64,000 nucleotides of DNA from Lepas anatifera. Lineage: Eukaryota > Arthropoda > Thecostraca > Lepadidae. Shown here piece after piece: positions 21,369-32,339 of this stretch; within the stretch, counting starts at the first letter, position 1; every line of letters starts with the position of its first letter. Location: assembly GCA_034440635.1 (NCBI GenBank), contig JAOTON010001814.1:1922001-1986000 (forward strand), given 5' to 3'. The translations under genes were made by a program, and so were the position numbers. The notes below the pieces were generated by a model. The model was not told the DNA's origin, made no database searches, and was given only the letters and a program-made list of their open reading frames with translations.

Positions 21369-22404
21369 TTCATTTCATTTATTTGGTCTATCGTCTACGG
21401 GCACATGATCCCATTTACAGACGAAGTCGAGAGAGTTAAAAACCTAATCTGAACATCTAACAACTGAAACAACTCAATAGCTAAAAACACAATCACACGC
21501 GCGAGCATTGTTAAAAGCTATAGTTCGTGTTTAAAACTGTAATAAATGCGTACAGTGGGAACAGAATCAACTATACGGACCTAACAGAGTATCACAACAG
21601 ATTTGAAACTGGCCACCTGTTCGTTAAACATATCTATCCGAGGACATCTCCTCAAGAATTCATTAAAAGACCGTGGTACTCTGTCGAATATCCCCTCCTT
21701 CACCGTGCTAACTCTAGCGTAGGGCACACTCAATAGTTGGTTTGTTCTCCCTCTTCTTGCCGGCACATGTAGAGGAAAACGTTCAATCTATGAACTTTAA
21801 AGGCGAACATGTCATGTTGTAAAAAACGGGCGGTGAGCGATGTTGCTCCATGGTGTGACAATAAATCATTGTAAGCAAGGGAGCCACATGCACTGCGACG
21901 AGGAACGTTTGCGTTAAGCCACATAAGGTATTTATGCTGGACACGCTCGACTCGGTTCAAATTAATTCGTGCAGCCCCCGCCCATATAACACTGCAATAC
22001 TCCAGTATCGACCTTACATGCGCACAGTAAGATGCCCGCACGGAGGACGGACTGATTCCTCCACCCGCGCCACGTCCACCCCGAGCTTTTTGGAATGATC
22101 GAATCAAAAGACCGAGAAATTTGTTCGATTTTTTCACAACTGTACCTATATGGGGTGCAAAGATGAGTTTTTGATCCAGAATGACACCGAGGTCCCTGAT
22201 GGTGTCCACGTGCTCAAGAGCCGTGTTTCCAACGAAATATGTCGTCTGAATTGGTTGTTTTTTTGGGTCATTCTGAATGACTTGCATTTTGTAGGGTTTA
22301 AATTAAGCTTTCAGGAATGGGACCATCTACACAGCTGATTTAGGTCATCTTGCAAGATAGCCGCATCACTTTTGCAGGAAATTTTTCGAAATATCTTGAC
22401 ATCA

Positions 22405-23208
22405 TCAGCAAACATGAGACAGTGAATTCATTCGGGCCGGAAGGTCATTGATGAACATGGCGAACATGAGTGGAGACAACAATCCGCCCTCCGGCGTGCC
22501 CGAGAGCACATCTGCCCACTCGGAGCTTTTCCCATTGGCTATCACACGTTGCTGTCGGTCATGAAGGTAAGAAGATAGCCAATTCAGAGCCGATCCTGTT
22601 ATATGATACGAATGACTAAATTTATGAACCATAAGCGAATGATTATCACTCTGGAAGGCTGCGGTGAAATCTGTGTACACACAGTCCGTCTGCAATCCTT
22701 TTTCTATTGATTGCCATGCATCGGCCATCAACGTAGCGAGATTGGTCGCGCAGGACCGTCGCTCCTTGAACCCGTGCTGATGATCGGACATGGCTGGCCG
22801 TACATGACGAAGCAGATACGTACATGCAACTTTTTCTAGAGTCTTTCCAAAGAGAGGAATGAGCGAAACTGATCTATAGTTGGTCGGGTTCTTAGTGCTG
22901 CCCTTTTTATGGATGGGTACTATATTTGCCTGTTTCCACTTTTTTGGAAATACACCCTTGGCCAAAGACAAATGGAAACTTTTGTTCAGAGGCGTGGCAA
23001 GTTCCTCATAGCACTCGTGAATAATCCGTGCACTAATTCCGTCAGGCCCACGTGCTTTGTTTAGGGTTATTTCATTCAGTATGTTTCGGACCATGTCCTC
23101 TGTGCACTCTATCTCTGACAAGACGGGTAATTCATACACTGGTGGCTCTGGATACGGGTGTGCGACGTGAGGGTCAGCAAACTTCTTAGCAAAGACTTGA
23201 TTTAACAC
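22405..23208 (-). pseudogene. LINE A reverse transcriptase fragment
   Basis: 267 residues holding RT motifs 1 to just before FADD. The frame is lost immediately before the FADD box, which is readable in the next frame (22401-22412), so a small indel lies near 22413-22430. Another break near 23208-23215 separates it from the upstream piece. Function was copying LINE RNA at the nicked target. It cannot do so now. Confidence 0.85.
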
Positions 23209-23470
23209 ATTGGCCTTCTTTTGGCGTCAGTAATAGTAACATCTTCGCTAAGACAGAAAGACTCCTATTTCCTACCTTTAGACACTTCAAAAACGACCAG
23301 AACCGTTTAGGGTTTGTTTTGAAATCATGCGTGAGTCCTACAAGGTATTCACCATATTTAGAACTTGCTAAGTTTTTAAAATTACTTCTTGCCTGGCTGA
23401 ACTGGGATACCACAGTTTCATTTCTGTTGCGCCTTAGCTGCCTGAACGCAGCCTCTTTTTCCTTAAGGGC

Positions 23471-23961
23471 TTACCTGAGCTTTCGATCAAACCAAGGGGG
23501 AAACTTTCGTTTGATTTGAATTACAGGAATATAATCGGCTATTGCAGCTTGAAGTAAACAATACAACATTTCAACAGCTTCGTCAACGTCATCAACATCA
23601 AGCACAGACCACGAGACTAACTGGAGAGCTCGTCTTAGTCCGTTGAAGTCTGCATGCTTGTAGTCAAAAGCAGTGTTCCTACTGACGAGGGGCACCCCAA
23701 TTTTCACTGCTTTCACTGAACACACTATTTCACGGTGGTCAGACTTAAAAATTCCGTCTCTCACATCCACGTTGATGTTCAACTCAGTCGAGAGGATGAG
23801 GTCCAACGTATTGTCCCCCCTGGTGGAAGTTCACTCACTGTGCACCCATCAATGAATTCGGCAGTCCGCTGAGTGGAACGGGCCGGGACTGCTCGCGCCC
23901 ATCCCGCTGTAGTTCGGTTCCACTGGATATCGGGTATGTTAAAATCTCCGAGGACTACCAA
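23471..23961 (-). pseudogene. LINE A endonuclease fragment
   Basis: Two overlapping frames: 23779-23961 carries 'VVLGDFNIPDIQW', the Asp-x-Asn motif of AP-like endonucleases, and 23471-23806 carries 'DLILSTELNI…KSDHREIVC', the SDH motif of the same active site. A frame change between them breaks the enzyme. Confidence 0.85.
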
Positions 23962-24036
23962 CGAAATTCCTGGGTGCCAAGCTCTTATCTCTTGAGGAGA
24001 CGCCTGCGTCGCAGCGAGACGTTCAATTATTTAGAG

Positions 24037-24516
24037 AAAGGACGCACCCGACTAGAGTGCAGAATTGACTAACGCTCGCAATTATCTTCGGTGTAGTTGC
24101 TACAAAAAGCTGGCATTTTCACAACTCCGTCCGCGTCCGTCCGCTGTCTCGGCCCACTCCTGCTGCTTCTCTTGCATATCATTTCTCGAACGTTATTCAC
24201 AATTTTGACTTCGGGTGGAGACAGGATTACCTTAGTTCAGCGAGGCAATCAAATCAACGCTTCCCTATACCGTGCCCCCTCCCCGGAGAGCGATAATGTA
24301 CTTGGGTAGATGGTTTACACTAGGCCTGTCAAGCTATGAAATCACCGGTTCCATCCCCTCCAGGAGGAGAGGCTGATATGGGTTTGCCCCTCCCCAAGTT
24401 TGGGTCTGCGTCCGGCCCTGCGTGTCATGATTCGGGGTAGCAGGGAAGGGTGAAGGGGAGGATACTAGATTAGTTCTCCATCTCTTCATGTTTACGTTCT
24501 AAAACCCCGCTGCGTT
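24037..24516. other. no recognised feature
   Basis: Pyrimidine-rich, no domain, no repeat end seen. Confidence 0.4.
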
Positions 24517-25948
24517 CTAGTACTGGGGACATCCCCTTATAGAAAATCTTGTTTGGAATTTAGCAGGATGTCTTGCTTGTTTGCAATGATAGTCACACTC
24601 TCTCTGATCTTCGTGGAGAGTGGGTCCATGTGGGTAGAGGCCACAAACATGGAGTAGCTGACATTCCTTCCTTGATGGTAAGGAAGGGAGTGTCGCCAAA
24701 ACTCGTTGTTTTTTTGTTTTTCTTTTCCAGGTCGTCCTGGTGTTCACGCCCTCCGGTGTAAGCGCTGTAGCCACCCTCTTCGCTGTATAGGGCAGTGTAG
24801 GGCACTCCCACCTGGCCTGGCCAGACCTCCTTTCCCCGTTTTCTTCCTCTTCCAGAGGCAGTGCCAGGCCCCTGGTCTCGAGAGGCCAGCCACTGTACTC
24901 TGTGGTATACCCCGCCGGGTGCATGGATCACACAAAATAACGGCCAGTTTTGGTACAGGGATTTTCCCAAGGGAAACGGCAGAACTGTGAGCAAATACTC
25001 CGGCCTCCCAGCTCTACTACCCTGTACCTCCACCCGCAGTTGGTTGCCCCGCAAGCCTCTGCCTCTCTCCATCTGTTAGCCAGGTTGGAGTTGGGGGTGT
25101 GGTGACAGAAGATAACGGTGGAATAGTCACCTTGCTTATACTAGCTTGTCTTCTTCTGCCACTTATTCTCTTCTCTCTCCCTCCAATTCCATGACGGAGG
25201 CCTGTTGATTGGTCTCACCCCTTGTTGCTGGGCCTGTACCATTCTCTTCCACCCAACTAAGATGCTCGAGATAACTTCCATCCTGAACTTTTCCCGTAGC
25301 TGGAGTCTTGCATTCTCTCTGAAGACGGTGAGCATTTCTGCTTTGGTTTCCTTCTCCAGCTCCAGTTCACAATTCAGTAGTATCCTAAGGCCATATTGGG
25401 TCAGGGCGGTGCGTTTGATGGTGGTGGGCATGGCGGAGAGAGCTGGTATCGGGAGTTTGTTGTCTTTATTCTTAGTCAGGTAGTCTTCCTCCAGTTGAAC
25501 CACCGGGAGGATGGAGTTGCCCATCTGCTTTATTACTATCATGTTGCTCATGTTTGCCGGCAGCATGTTGTCCTGTTGCACCATGTCATCCCTTATGACC
25601 ATTTTCCTCCCATGCCAGTGCTCCAGGGTCCCACCACCCATCTAGTCCCAGGGGTCAGTGGCTTTCCTACCATATTTTCATCGTCCATGTATGTACATAC
25701 CTGGAGTAGAGGTATATAGTGATGGCGTTAGCGTTGGCAAGGGATAGGACCTTCCTGTCCCACCACAGCATACGTGTGGTCATGCTGTGGCGGGACAGGA
25801 GCTGTGTCACAGTGTCAGTGTCACAGGACAGGAGAGATGCCAGAGCTCCGGTCATCTCAAGACCAATTGAGCTGCTTGCTTCTTGCTTCCTCACAGCACC
25901 GGCCCATTGGTAGGTGTGGTTATTGAAAACAGCTAGAGGTGGAACCAA
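24517..25948 (-). pseudogene. unidentified decayed coding region
   Basis: Three minus-strand open frames follow one another: 25667-25948 (93 residues), 25141-25641 (166 residues) and 24517-24924 (135 residues). They are separated by stops or frame changes but read in one direction. The middle piece has a Leu-rich, charged, helix-prone region (about residues 85-130). The first contains an Asn-x-Thr site and several Trp and Cys. I do not recognise a family. A relic of a transposon protein or of an integrated viral gene is possible, but nothing visible decides it. Confidence 0.3.
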
Positions 25949-27200
25949 TCAAGGTGGAAGTAATGAACCCGGTGCGGGAAAAACTTCCCAGGGGCAGCAC
26001 GAATCAGGGCGGCAGTGATGAGATAGGGTAACACTGTTCAGGGCAGCGGTGATTGGCCAGGGGCGGCACATGTATTGGGGGTGCTCAGCACATGAATGGG
26101 GGCGCTCAAATTAGGATTGGGAGTGCTCGGGCACCCCAAAAGAGATATACAATCACACCCCTGGCAGTAAGACGTTTAAAATCTCTGGGAACACACGTGC
26201 TTGCAATTTTCAGGCACTGCTGGGAGAGACACGGTACACAGAAGTGGGCCTAAAATGCAGCCAACTCCACAATACCAATTATTTTACCGAAATTCTCAGG
26301 TAAGAGCAGCGGGAATGAGAGTGCCACCATCATCGCTCTGAACAGATGTGTCGCTGCTTGTATAGAGCTGCTATCCCGGCACTTTCCAAACAAAAGCATG
26401 CATGCGTTCATCTTTTGCAATATTGCGAACCCTCATCCTGGACCTCTTTCTTTCTCAACTTCCTCGTACTTGGAAAAACGACTCTGGATTTCCCCCGTTC
26501 CTTTCCGTTTTATTTGGTGCGAGTACTTAGACGATAGGCTTTTTTCACTCTCAGAATTTCTAGAGTCTTAGTACTTCTGATTGCTTCAATCTTCTAAAAC
26601 TCGATGATGGGGGAGGTTGTTTTGCTGGGTTCCTTGTCTCTGTCGATCATGATGTCAAAGGCCACCAACAGAGGTTGCGTGCAAATGAACTCCCTCTGTG
26701 TGTAGTGCCCACCCGAAACTGGAATAATTGAAGTGGTTAAGCCCAAATGATCAATAGCAAATCAAGTGGAAAATATATTTGATGCTTCATTTAAAACTTT
26801 GTCAAGGTCTATCAGATACTCCCAAAGTTAATCATGAAATCAATATCGGAGTCCGACATGTAGTGTTGTCATTCTTTGCTTGTATCGTCGCCACTGCCAT
26901 GGTAATACGCCGACCTAACCGAATGCGCGCATCCACCTCGGTCGCAAAAGTACCGTCGTGCGTCAACCCTCTCCACATAGAAATAGACCGACGACGACTC
27001 GCCAATGGCATCCATTACCGGGGCATGGACCGGATGGCTGCCGTTACAGATAACGAGAAACTCTCAGCGTTAGGCTACTGCGTGCTGTCTGTTCACGAAA
27101 AATGGGCCAGAAATACCCTGCCATAGCCTGCCAGAAATATGTATTAGAATTCATGTTTTGAATATTCCAAATATAGAATAGAAGTGACAGCGGGACAGAG
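25949..27200. other. unassigned; short G-rich repeats at the left
   Basis: Around 25985-26150 several 'ggggcggcac' and 'gggggtgctc' motifs recur in a loosely periodic way. The 115-residue plus frame at 26779-27126 has no domain I know. Confidence 0.4.
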
Positions 27201-27214
27201 GATCTTGAAACTTC

Positions 27215-27530
27215 CAGACATAAATTTTAATCTGTATTCATTGAACTTAATTCACGGCAAAATGAAAACATAATAATTGTTTCCATTTACAGATCGCCCT
27301 CAATTTCACTATCTGGCTCTTTGGAATACATCGAACCAGTAGTTAATGCATTGTATCTAGCAGCCAAGAGCTGTATAGTTGGTAATGACTTTAATGTAGA
27401 TATTCTGAATCATAATTCCGTTGGTCAATTAACACTTTTTCTCAATGGTTTCGCTGTGCTTGGCATTTTCCCGTGTATCTCACTAGCAGTAAGAATCACT
27501 CAAGAGTCAAGCACACTGATAGACAATTAA
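27215..27530 (+). pseudogene. LINE D endonuclease fragment
   Basis: Shows 'IIIVSIYRSPS' followed about 30 residues later by 'VGNDFNVDIL', the GDFN motif of AP-endonuclease LINEs with one substitution. It ends at a stop at 27528. Confidence 0.75.
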
Positions 27531-28023
27531 TTTTATGATGACCCAACCACAACTAACAGTCTGACCATCCTCATCTCGGACAGAATGATAACTTGCCCAT
27601 TTCCATCAGCATTAACATTGCCTACAAAAATGCGAAAAGGAAAAGCTATTGTAAACCAGAACTTGCTTTAGACTTCCAAAACATTAAAGCCCTTAAACTG
27701 TCCTTTCCCACAAATTGAATCACGTCTAAGATATAATCTACTCCGATGAGCAGCACTATTTCTGGCTAACACCATCCAATTCAAAATAACCAAACTAAGC
27801 AAAAATAAAAGATGGAAGAAATATAACTGCCCAACCCTGGATTTCTCATGGTCTTCTCTAAACCATAAATACAAAAAATAAGTTGCACAAAAAGTCAATC
27901 CAAAAAATTCTTAGATTGTACAAAAAGTTAATTCAAGAACCTTCTTATATAAACAAAATTAACTTTGTAGAACACTGGTTGACAGTTATATCACTTAAAC
28001 CAACACGGCAGACAGATGTACGC

Positions 28024-28064
28024 GTTTCGACAAAAAGTCTTCTTTAGCATCTATGGCATGAGAG
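28024..28064 (-). ncRNA. hammerhead-ribozyme-like motif (Penelope left arm)
   Basis: On the minus strand the same layout is present: agatg, CTAAAGA, AGAC-ttttt-GTC, GAAA, CGCGT, then catct. The core has two changes from CUGAUGA, one more than the right arm, while stem I and stem II are kept. Confidence 0.4.
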
Positions 28065-28336
28065 ATAAGAAACCTGTCACCAATACATGCAGCAGTTCAA
28101 TCGTTTGAATTTTTTGTGCAAAATTGTCATGCGACAAAACTATAAAGACACCGTTCTTGAGGATATTCAAATAAGGTTTCTTGAATTATTCTATAATGTA
28201 TACAAGCAAGCTTTGATATGAGACATGCTAGATTTATCATTATTCTAAATGTTCTATTTGTGTTTTATCATAATTATTGTTTTTGTTAGTATTAAATTGT
28301 ATTATTATTATTTCTCTCTCCTTGCTTCACCAATTC

Positions 28337-28948
28337 CTAATACAGCGGCAGATTTGGCCATTTCATGGAAACCGGCCTAAGGTTAAAAGTATTATTTTTA
28401 GCTATATGTACTGCTTCTGTGGCTTTCCTATTATCTTTGTTTTTACAAACTGCAATAATTTTAGCTCTTTCCCAGTTTGGTAGATGATTTGTTTTCATAG
28501 AATGTATAACAAATGCACTGAATTCTGAATTGTTTCGAAGGTCTCTTCTATGCTCTTTTATACTTGTTTTTAGACCCTTTCCTGTTTCACCTTTGTACGG
28601 TTTCGTACACGATCCGCACGGCACCTGGTACACTACACGTTTTGAGTCTGGGTCTTCTGAACTTTCTTTTTCGCTAAGATACTACTAACTTTTTTACCGG
28701 AACAAAATGTTACTTTGCAACCCGTTTCTTCACGTTTGTTTGCAATAATTACAGCTGGTTTGGAGTAAGGTATCGTAACACATCGTATCTGTTCCTTTTT
28801 GTTGGATTTCGCGGATCGTTTTCTTATATCTCGGGCTTTCTTCTTCATAGTTATCAGAAATTCTCCCAGATATTTTAGCTTCGTGAACGATGTCATAAAA
28901 TGTTCTATCTCTTCTTGCAGAAGAGAAAGTTATAATCTCTTCTTGCAT
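28337..28948 (-). pseudogene. Penelope-like RT tail and GIY-YIG endonuclease (left copy)
   Basis: A minus-strand frame from 28948 encodes the region before the endonuclease; after a frame change the frame at 28633-28337 begins 'MYQVPCGSCTKPYKGETGKG', in which the GIY-YIG Tyr pair is altered (YKGETG), and continues 'EHRRDLRNNSEFSAFVIHSM'. The GIY-YIG nuclease would nick target DNA. The frame change and substitution indicate a dead copy. Confidence 0.8.
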
Positions 28949-29016
28949 TAAAAAAATAACATCAGAGATTTGTAGCTTTCCTTGACAAAGAGATTGTTAG
29001 GAATGACGAAATTTAA

Positions 29017-29665
29017 TTGAAAGTATATCGAAAGCCAACGAACAAGGAATGCTATGTACATTATTACTCAGGTCATAGTGATAGGGTGAAGCGAGGAGTA
29101 GTATTAGGATTTTTTCTTAGGCCCTTCTGCATTTGTAGTGATGAATACCTGCAAGAAGAGATAGAACATATTATAACATCGTTCACGAAGCTAAAATATC
29201 CGAGAGGATTTCTGATAAATGTGAAGAAAAAAGCTCTAGATATAAGAAAACGATCCCAGAAATCGGACAAAAAGGAACAGATACGATATATTACGATACC
29301 TTACTTCAAACCAGCTGAAATTATTGCAAGCAAACTTGAAGAAACGGGTTGCAAAGTAGGATTTTGTCCCTGTAAAAAAGTTAGTAGTATCTTATCAAAA
29401 CGAAAGATCAGATGACCCAGAACCAAAAAGTGTAGTGTACCAGGTGCCGTGCGGGTCGGGTACGAAATCGTACATAGGTGAAACAGGAAGGAGTCTAAAA
29501 ACACGATTAAAGGAACATAGAAGAGACCTTAGAAACAACTCAGAATTCAGTGCATTTGTTATACATTCCATGAAAACAAATCATCTACCAAACTGGGATA
29601 GAGCTAAAATTATAGCAGTTTGTAAAAACAAAGATAATATGAAGCCACAGAAGCAGCACATATAG
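29017..29665 (+). pseudogene. Penelope-like RT tail and GIY-YIG endonuclease (right copy)
   Basis: Frame 29017-29415 (132 residues) gives the C-terminal RT/linker ('HIITSFTKLKYPRGFLI' and a lysine-rich stretch). Frame 29435-29665 gives 'MYQVPCGSGTKSYIGETGRS', an intact YIGETGRS box, then 'RLKEHRRDLRNNSEFSAF' and 'HLPNWDRAKII'. The two frames are offset near 29412-29435. The usual catalytic Arg and Glu surroundings are visible but the protein is truncated. Confidence 0.85.
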
Positions 29666-30015
29666 CTAAAAATGATACTTTTAACCTTAGGCCGGGTTAT
29701 ATGAAATGGGCAAAATCTGCAGCTGTATTAGGAGTTGGTTCAGCAAAGAGAGAGGGATAATAATAATATAATATAATAATAACAAAAATAATAATAATGA
29801 TAAAATAAAAAAGAATATTATTTAAAATAATGATACGTCTACCATATCTCATATCAAAGCTTGCTTGTATACATTTTAGAATAATTCAAGAAACATTATT
29901 TGAACATCCTCAAGAAGGGTGCTTTTATAGTTCTGTCGCATGATAATTTTGCACCAAAAATCCAAACGATTGAACTGCTGCATGTCTTGGTGACAGGTTC
30001 CTTATCTCTCATGCC

Positions 30016-30058
30016 ATAGATGCTGAAGAAGACTATTTGTCGAAACGCGTTCATCTGT
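30016..30058 (+). ncRNA. hammerhead-ribozyme-like motif (Penelope right arm)
   Basis: Order of parts: agatg (30018-30022), CTGAAGA (30023-30029, consensus CUGAUGA with one change), a stem AGAC-tattt-GTC (30030-30041; GAC pairs with GTC), GAAA (30042-30045), a very short stem III CGC-G, a GTT cleavage triplet (30049-30051), then catct (30052-30056), complementary to agatg. Penelope-like elements are known to carry minimal type I hammerheads with tiny stem III. The altered core base suggests weak or lost activity. Confidence 0.5.
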
Positions 30059-30677
30059 CGGCCGTGTTGGTTTAAAATTAACTTTATTACATATAGAAAC
30101 CGACTTTCCAGCCTGATTTGGTCAGCAAACAAGCGACACTTCTCTAGAAAATTGGAAAAATTCAAATCCAAGGAGCTCCTGTCCTCAATGATCTACAAAA
30201 ATAAGTCCAACCACAAACTTCCAGATAATTTCACGTTGAATAACTGAACCATCACCCCACACACAGACATTGCCAACAAGTTCAACCTGTTTTGTTTTGC
30301 GTTAGTGGCTACTAATCTGAACAATAATGTACTGACATCAGATACTGACCCTATGACATATCTTCCTAACTCCAACAACCTGCGCACCTTACTTTTTCCA
30401 TCCCACAGATGCCATTCAATTATATCAATCATAAACAGCCTGGGATCCTCCGCGGCTTCACCAGACTGTCTCACCTAAAACACAACCCATGCCATCTTAG
30501 TGAGCATAGCCCCTTTCCTCGAGTGCGCATTTAATATATGTATTGCTAATGATTATTTTCTAGCACCTTTAAAAAACAGTTGTTGCGCCAATTTGTATAT
30601 CTGGTGACCGTTCTTCCTTTAATATTTACCGACGAATTAGCCTGCTCAGCCTCAACTCCAAGGTCCTGAAAAGAATC

Positions 30678-31254
30678 GTGCTCGCACAAGTCTCGGAATT
30701 TATCTCTTCAGAAAATATACTAAGTGACGAACAACTTGGATTTAGGAAAGACCGCAGCACCTATATGCCAATCTCTCTTTTTCATGACCATATTACGTCT
30801 GCCCTCTCACAGAAAAGAAATAGTGCTTCCATACACCTGGACTTTTCGAAAACCTTTGACACGGTTATTAACGATATTTTCCTGAAAACAATTGCACTTC
30901 TACGGGATCAATGACATTTTCATAGAATTATTTAAATCATGCTTAGAAAATCGATTCCAAATAGTCTGATACAACTCTGTTATTTCCCCTATGTCACAGG
31001 GCATACAGCACGGAGTGCCACAAATATCTATCCTAGGCCCCCTACTTTTCCTGATTTATATAAATGGCATAACTCTTAGCTACTCCACCTGCCGTTTCTT
31101 CCAATTTGCTAATGATACTGTTCTAGCATACTCAGCTAAAAATACTCATGAGCTTCAAACAATCATACAAGATGACCTACCAAAGATTGGAAAGTGGCTA
31201 ATTAGAAACCGACCAACAGTAAACGCAAAAAAACACGTACCAGATTTTTACTAA
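30678..31254 (+). pseudogene. LINE D reverse transcriptase fragments
   Basis: Frame 30678-30914 shows 'LSDEQLGFRKDRSTYMPI' and 'SIHLDFSKTFDTV' (usual DFSKAFD). Frame 30991-31254 shows 'SQGIQHGVPQISILGPLLFLIYINGI' and the catalytic box at 31104-31115, which reads FAND in place of FADD. Loss of that Asp alone would abolish polymerase activity. The two frames are separated by stops near 30912-30990. Confidence 0.85.
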
Positions 31255-32339
31255 AAACACGCACCATCCTAATACAAAAATATTCTTAATGGGTGCAAAG
31301 CTTAGTCGCATTGACAGGAATCTGAAGTGGGACCACCACATTAGAAGCATTGAAGTCACCATCTCTCAAAACATTGGTCTAATAACAAGAATGAGAAAAT
31401 TCCTAAGACCCAACCATATTGTTCTTCCCCACAACTCTTTAGTACTCTCCCATCTATCCTACGGAATTCAAGTCTGTGGAGTTCAGGGGCGCAGCCAGAG
31501 CTTTGGTATGGGGGGCACACCAATTTTGAGGGGCACCCCGGGGAAAAAGGGCACTTTTTAACGTAACCTAAAAAAAACTTATTATATCTTTGTTTGTATC
31601 ATTTTTTGGGCATCTTTAGTTCAATAAAAGTGCAAAAAAATCATTGACGGAGAAGGAAAACTCGATTAAAACCGAAAAAGGTAAAAATATCACCAAAATG
31701 TCATGGAAGTAGCCAAAACACGACTGTTTTGGATAGATTTAAGGACAAATCAGCCAACTCATGCAAGTACTTAACATCAGAGAAATCAGCGGAGCATGTG
31801 ATATCTGTTAAAATGTGCAGGTTAAGGCATATTGGAGTCGAAAATTCATTTGTTATGCCCACTGGTTTTGTCGTGACGAGTGAGCCCTGCCTGAACGCTG
31901 ATTAAGTTCATTGCCTCCCACAATCGCTGCGGGACGAGGAGTAGCATAGTGTATTTGGAAGAACACATTTTTGCTGCCGGAAAAAATTAGGAGATACCTT
32001 TTGTACGCGTTTATTAAGTTCCATATTCTCAAGGATCGGTCCCAGTTAAGAGTAAATAAAAGGTGAACAGACTGGTGGTTTGAATGGGGATGGTGTGACA
32101 GGGCTGAAAATTATGAAAACTAGTTCTTCCTTTAAATTTAATTAGTAGAAATCCTGGTTTAGGGGACTGTGCTCTGAGCTCAGGGGCACATGCCTTTTAT
32201 CATCCCTTCCCAGAATCCACCAGTATAATAAGGAATTTATATAACCAGGGGTGCCTAGGTATCACAAGCCGTTTTAGAAATTCCTCATTCCTCGTTAGCT
32301 CCGTTTTACAAGGGAGTTTCCATTGTGTTCTTATTCCCC

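Larger units (their letters stand above)
21369..24036 (-). mobile_element. LINE A, AP-endonuclease class, frame-broken
   Basis: Minus-strand LINE reading from about 24036 down to a 3' end with an 'aaatgaaatgaaatg' tail at about 21370-21390. Order: end of the endonuclease ('VVLGDFNIPDIQW' at 23961), 'FKSDHREIVCSV', a linker, then RT. The polymerase shows 'NKARGPDGISARIIHECY', 'WKQANIVPIHKKG', 'NYRSVSLIPLFGKTLEK', 'GFKERRSC', 'FTAAF' (usual D replaced), 'SGTPEGGLLSPLMFAMFINDLP', and the catalytic FADD at 22401-22412. CR1/Jockey-like; clade not assigned. 5'-truncated and abutting LINE B. Confidence 0.85.
27967..30073. mobile_element. head-to-head pair of Penelope-like elements
   Basis: Bounded by a 12 bp duplication (aaaattaacttt at 27955-27966 and 30074-30085). 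The left half reads on the minus strand and the right half on the plus strand. Each carries the end of the RT-linked region, a GIY-YIG endonuclease and a 3' region ending near 'acgcgtttcgac' / 'gtcgaaacgcgt'. The two 5'-truncated copies meet near 29000, so the whole is an imperfect inverted repeat with arms of about 1 kb. Inverted and tandem pairs are a known habit of Penelope-like elements. Confidence 0.85.

Noticed and set aside
26779..27126. 115-residue plus-strand frame as a host gene
   Set aside because: No domain, no splice-site support and a neighbour to LINE D's truncated end; could be chance.
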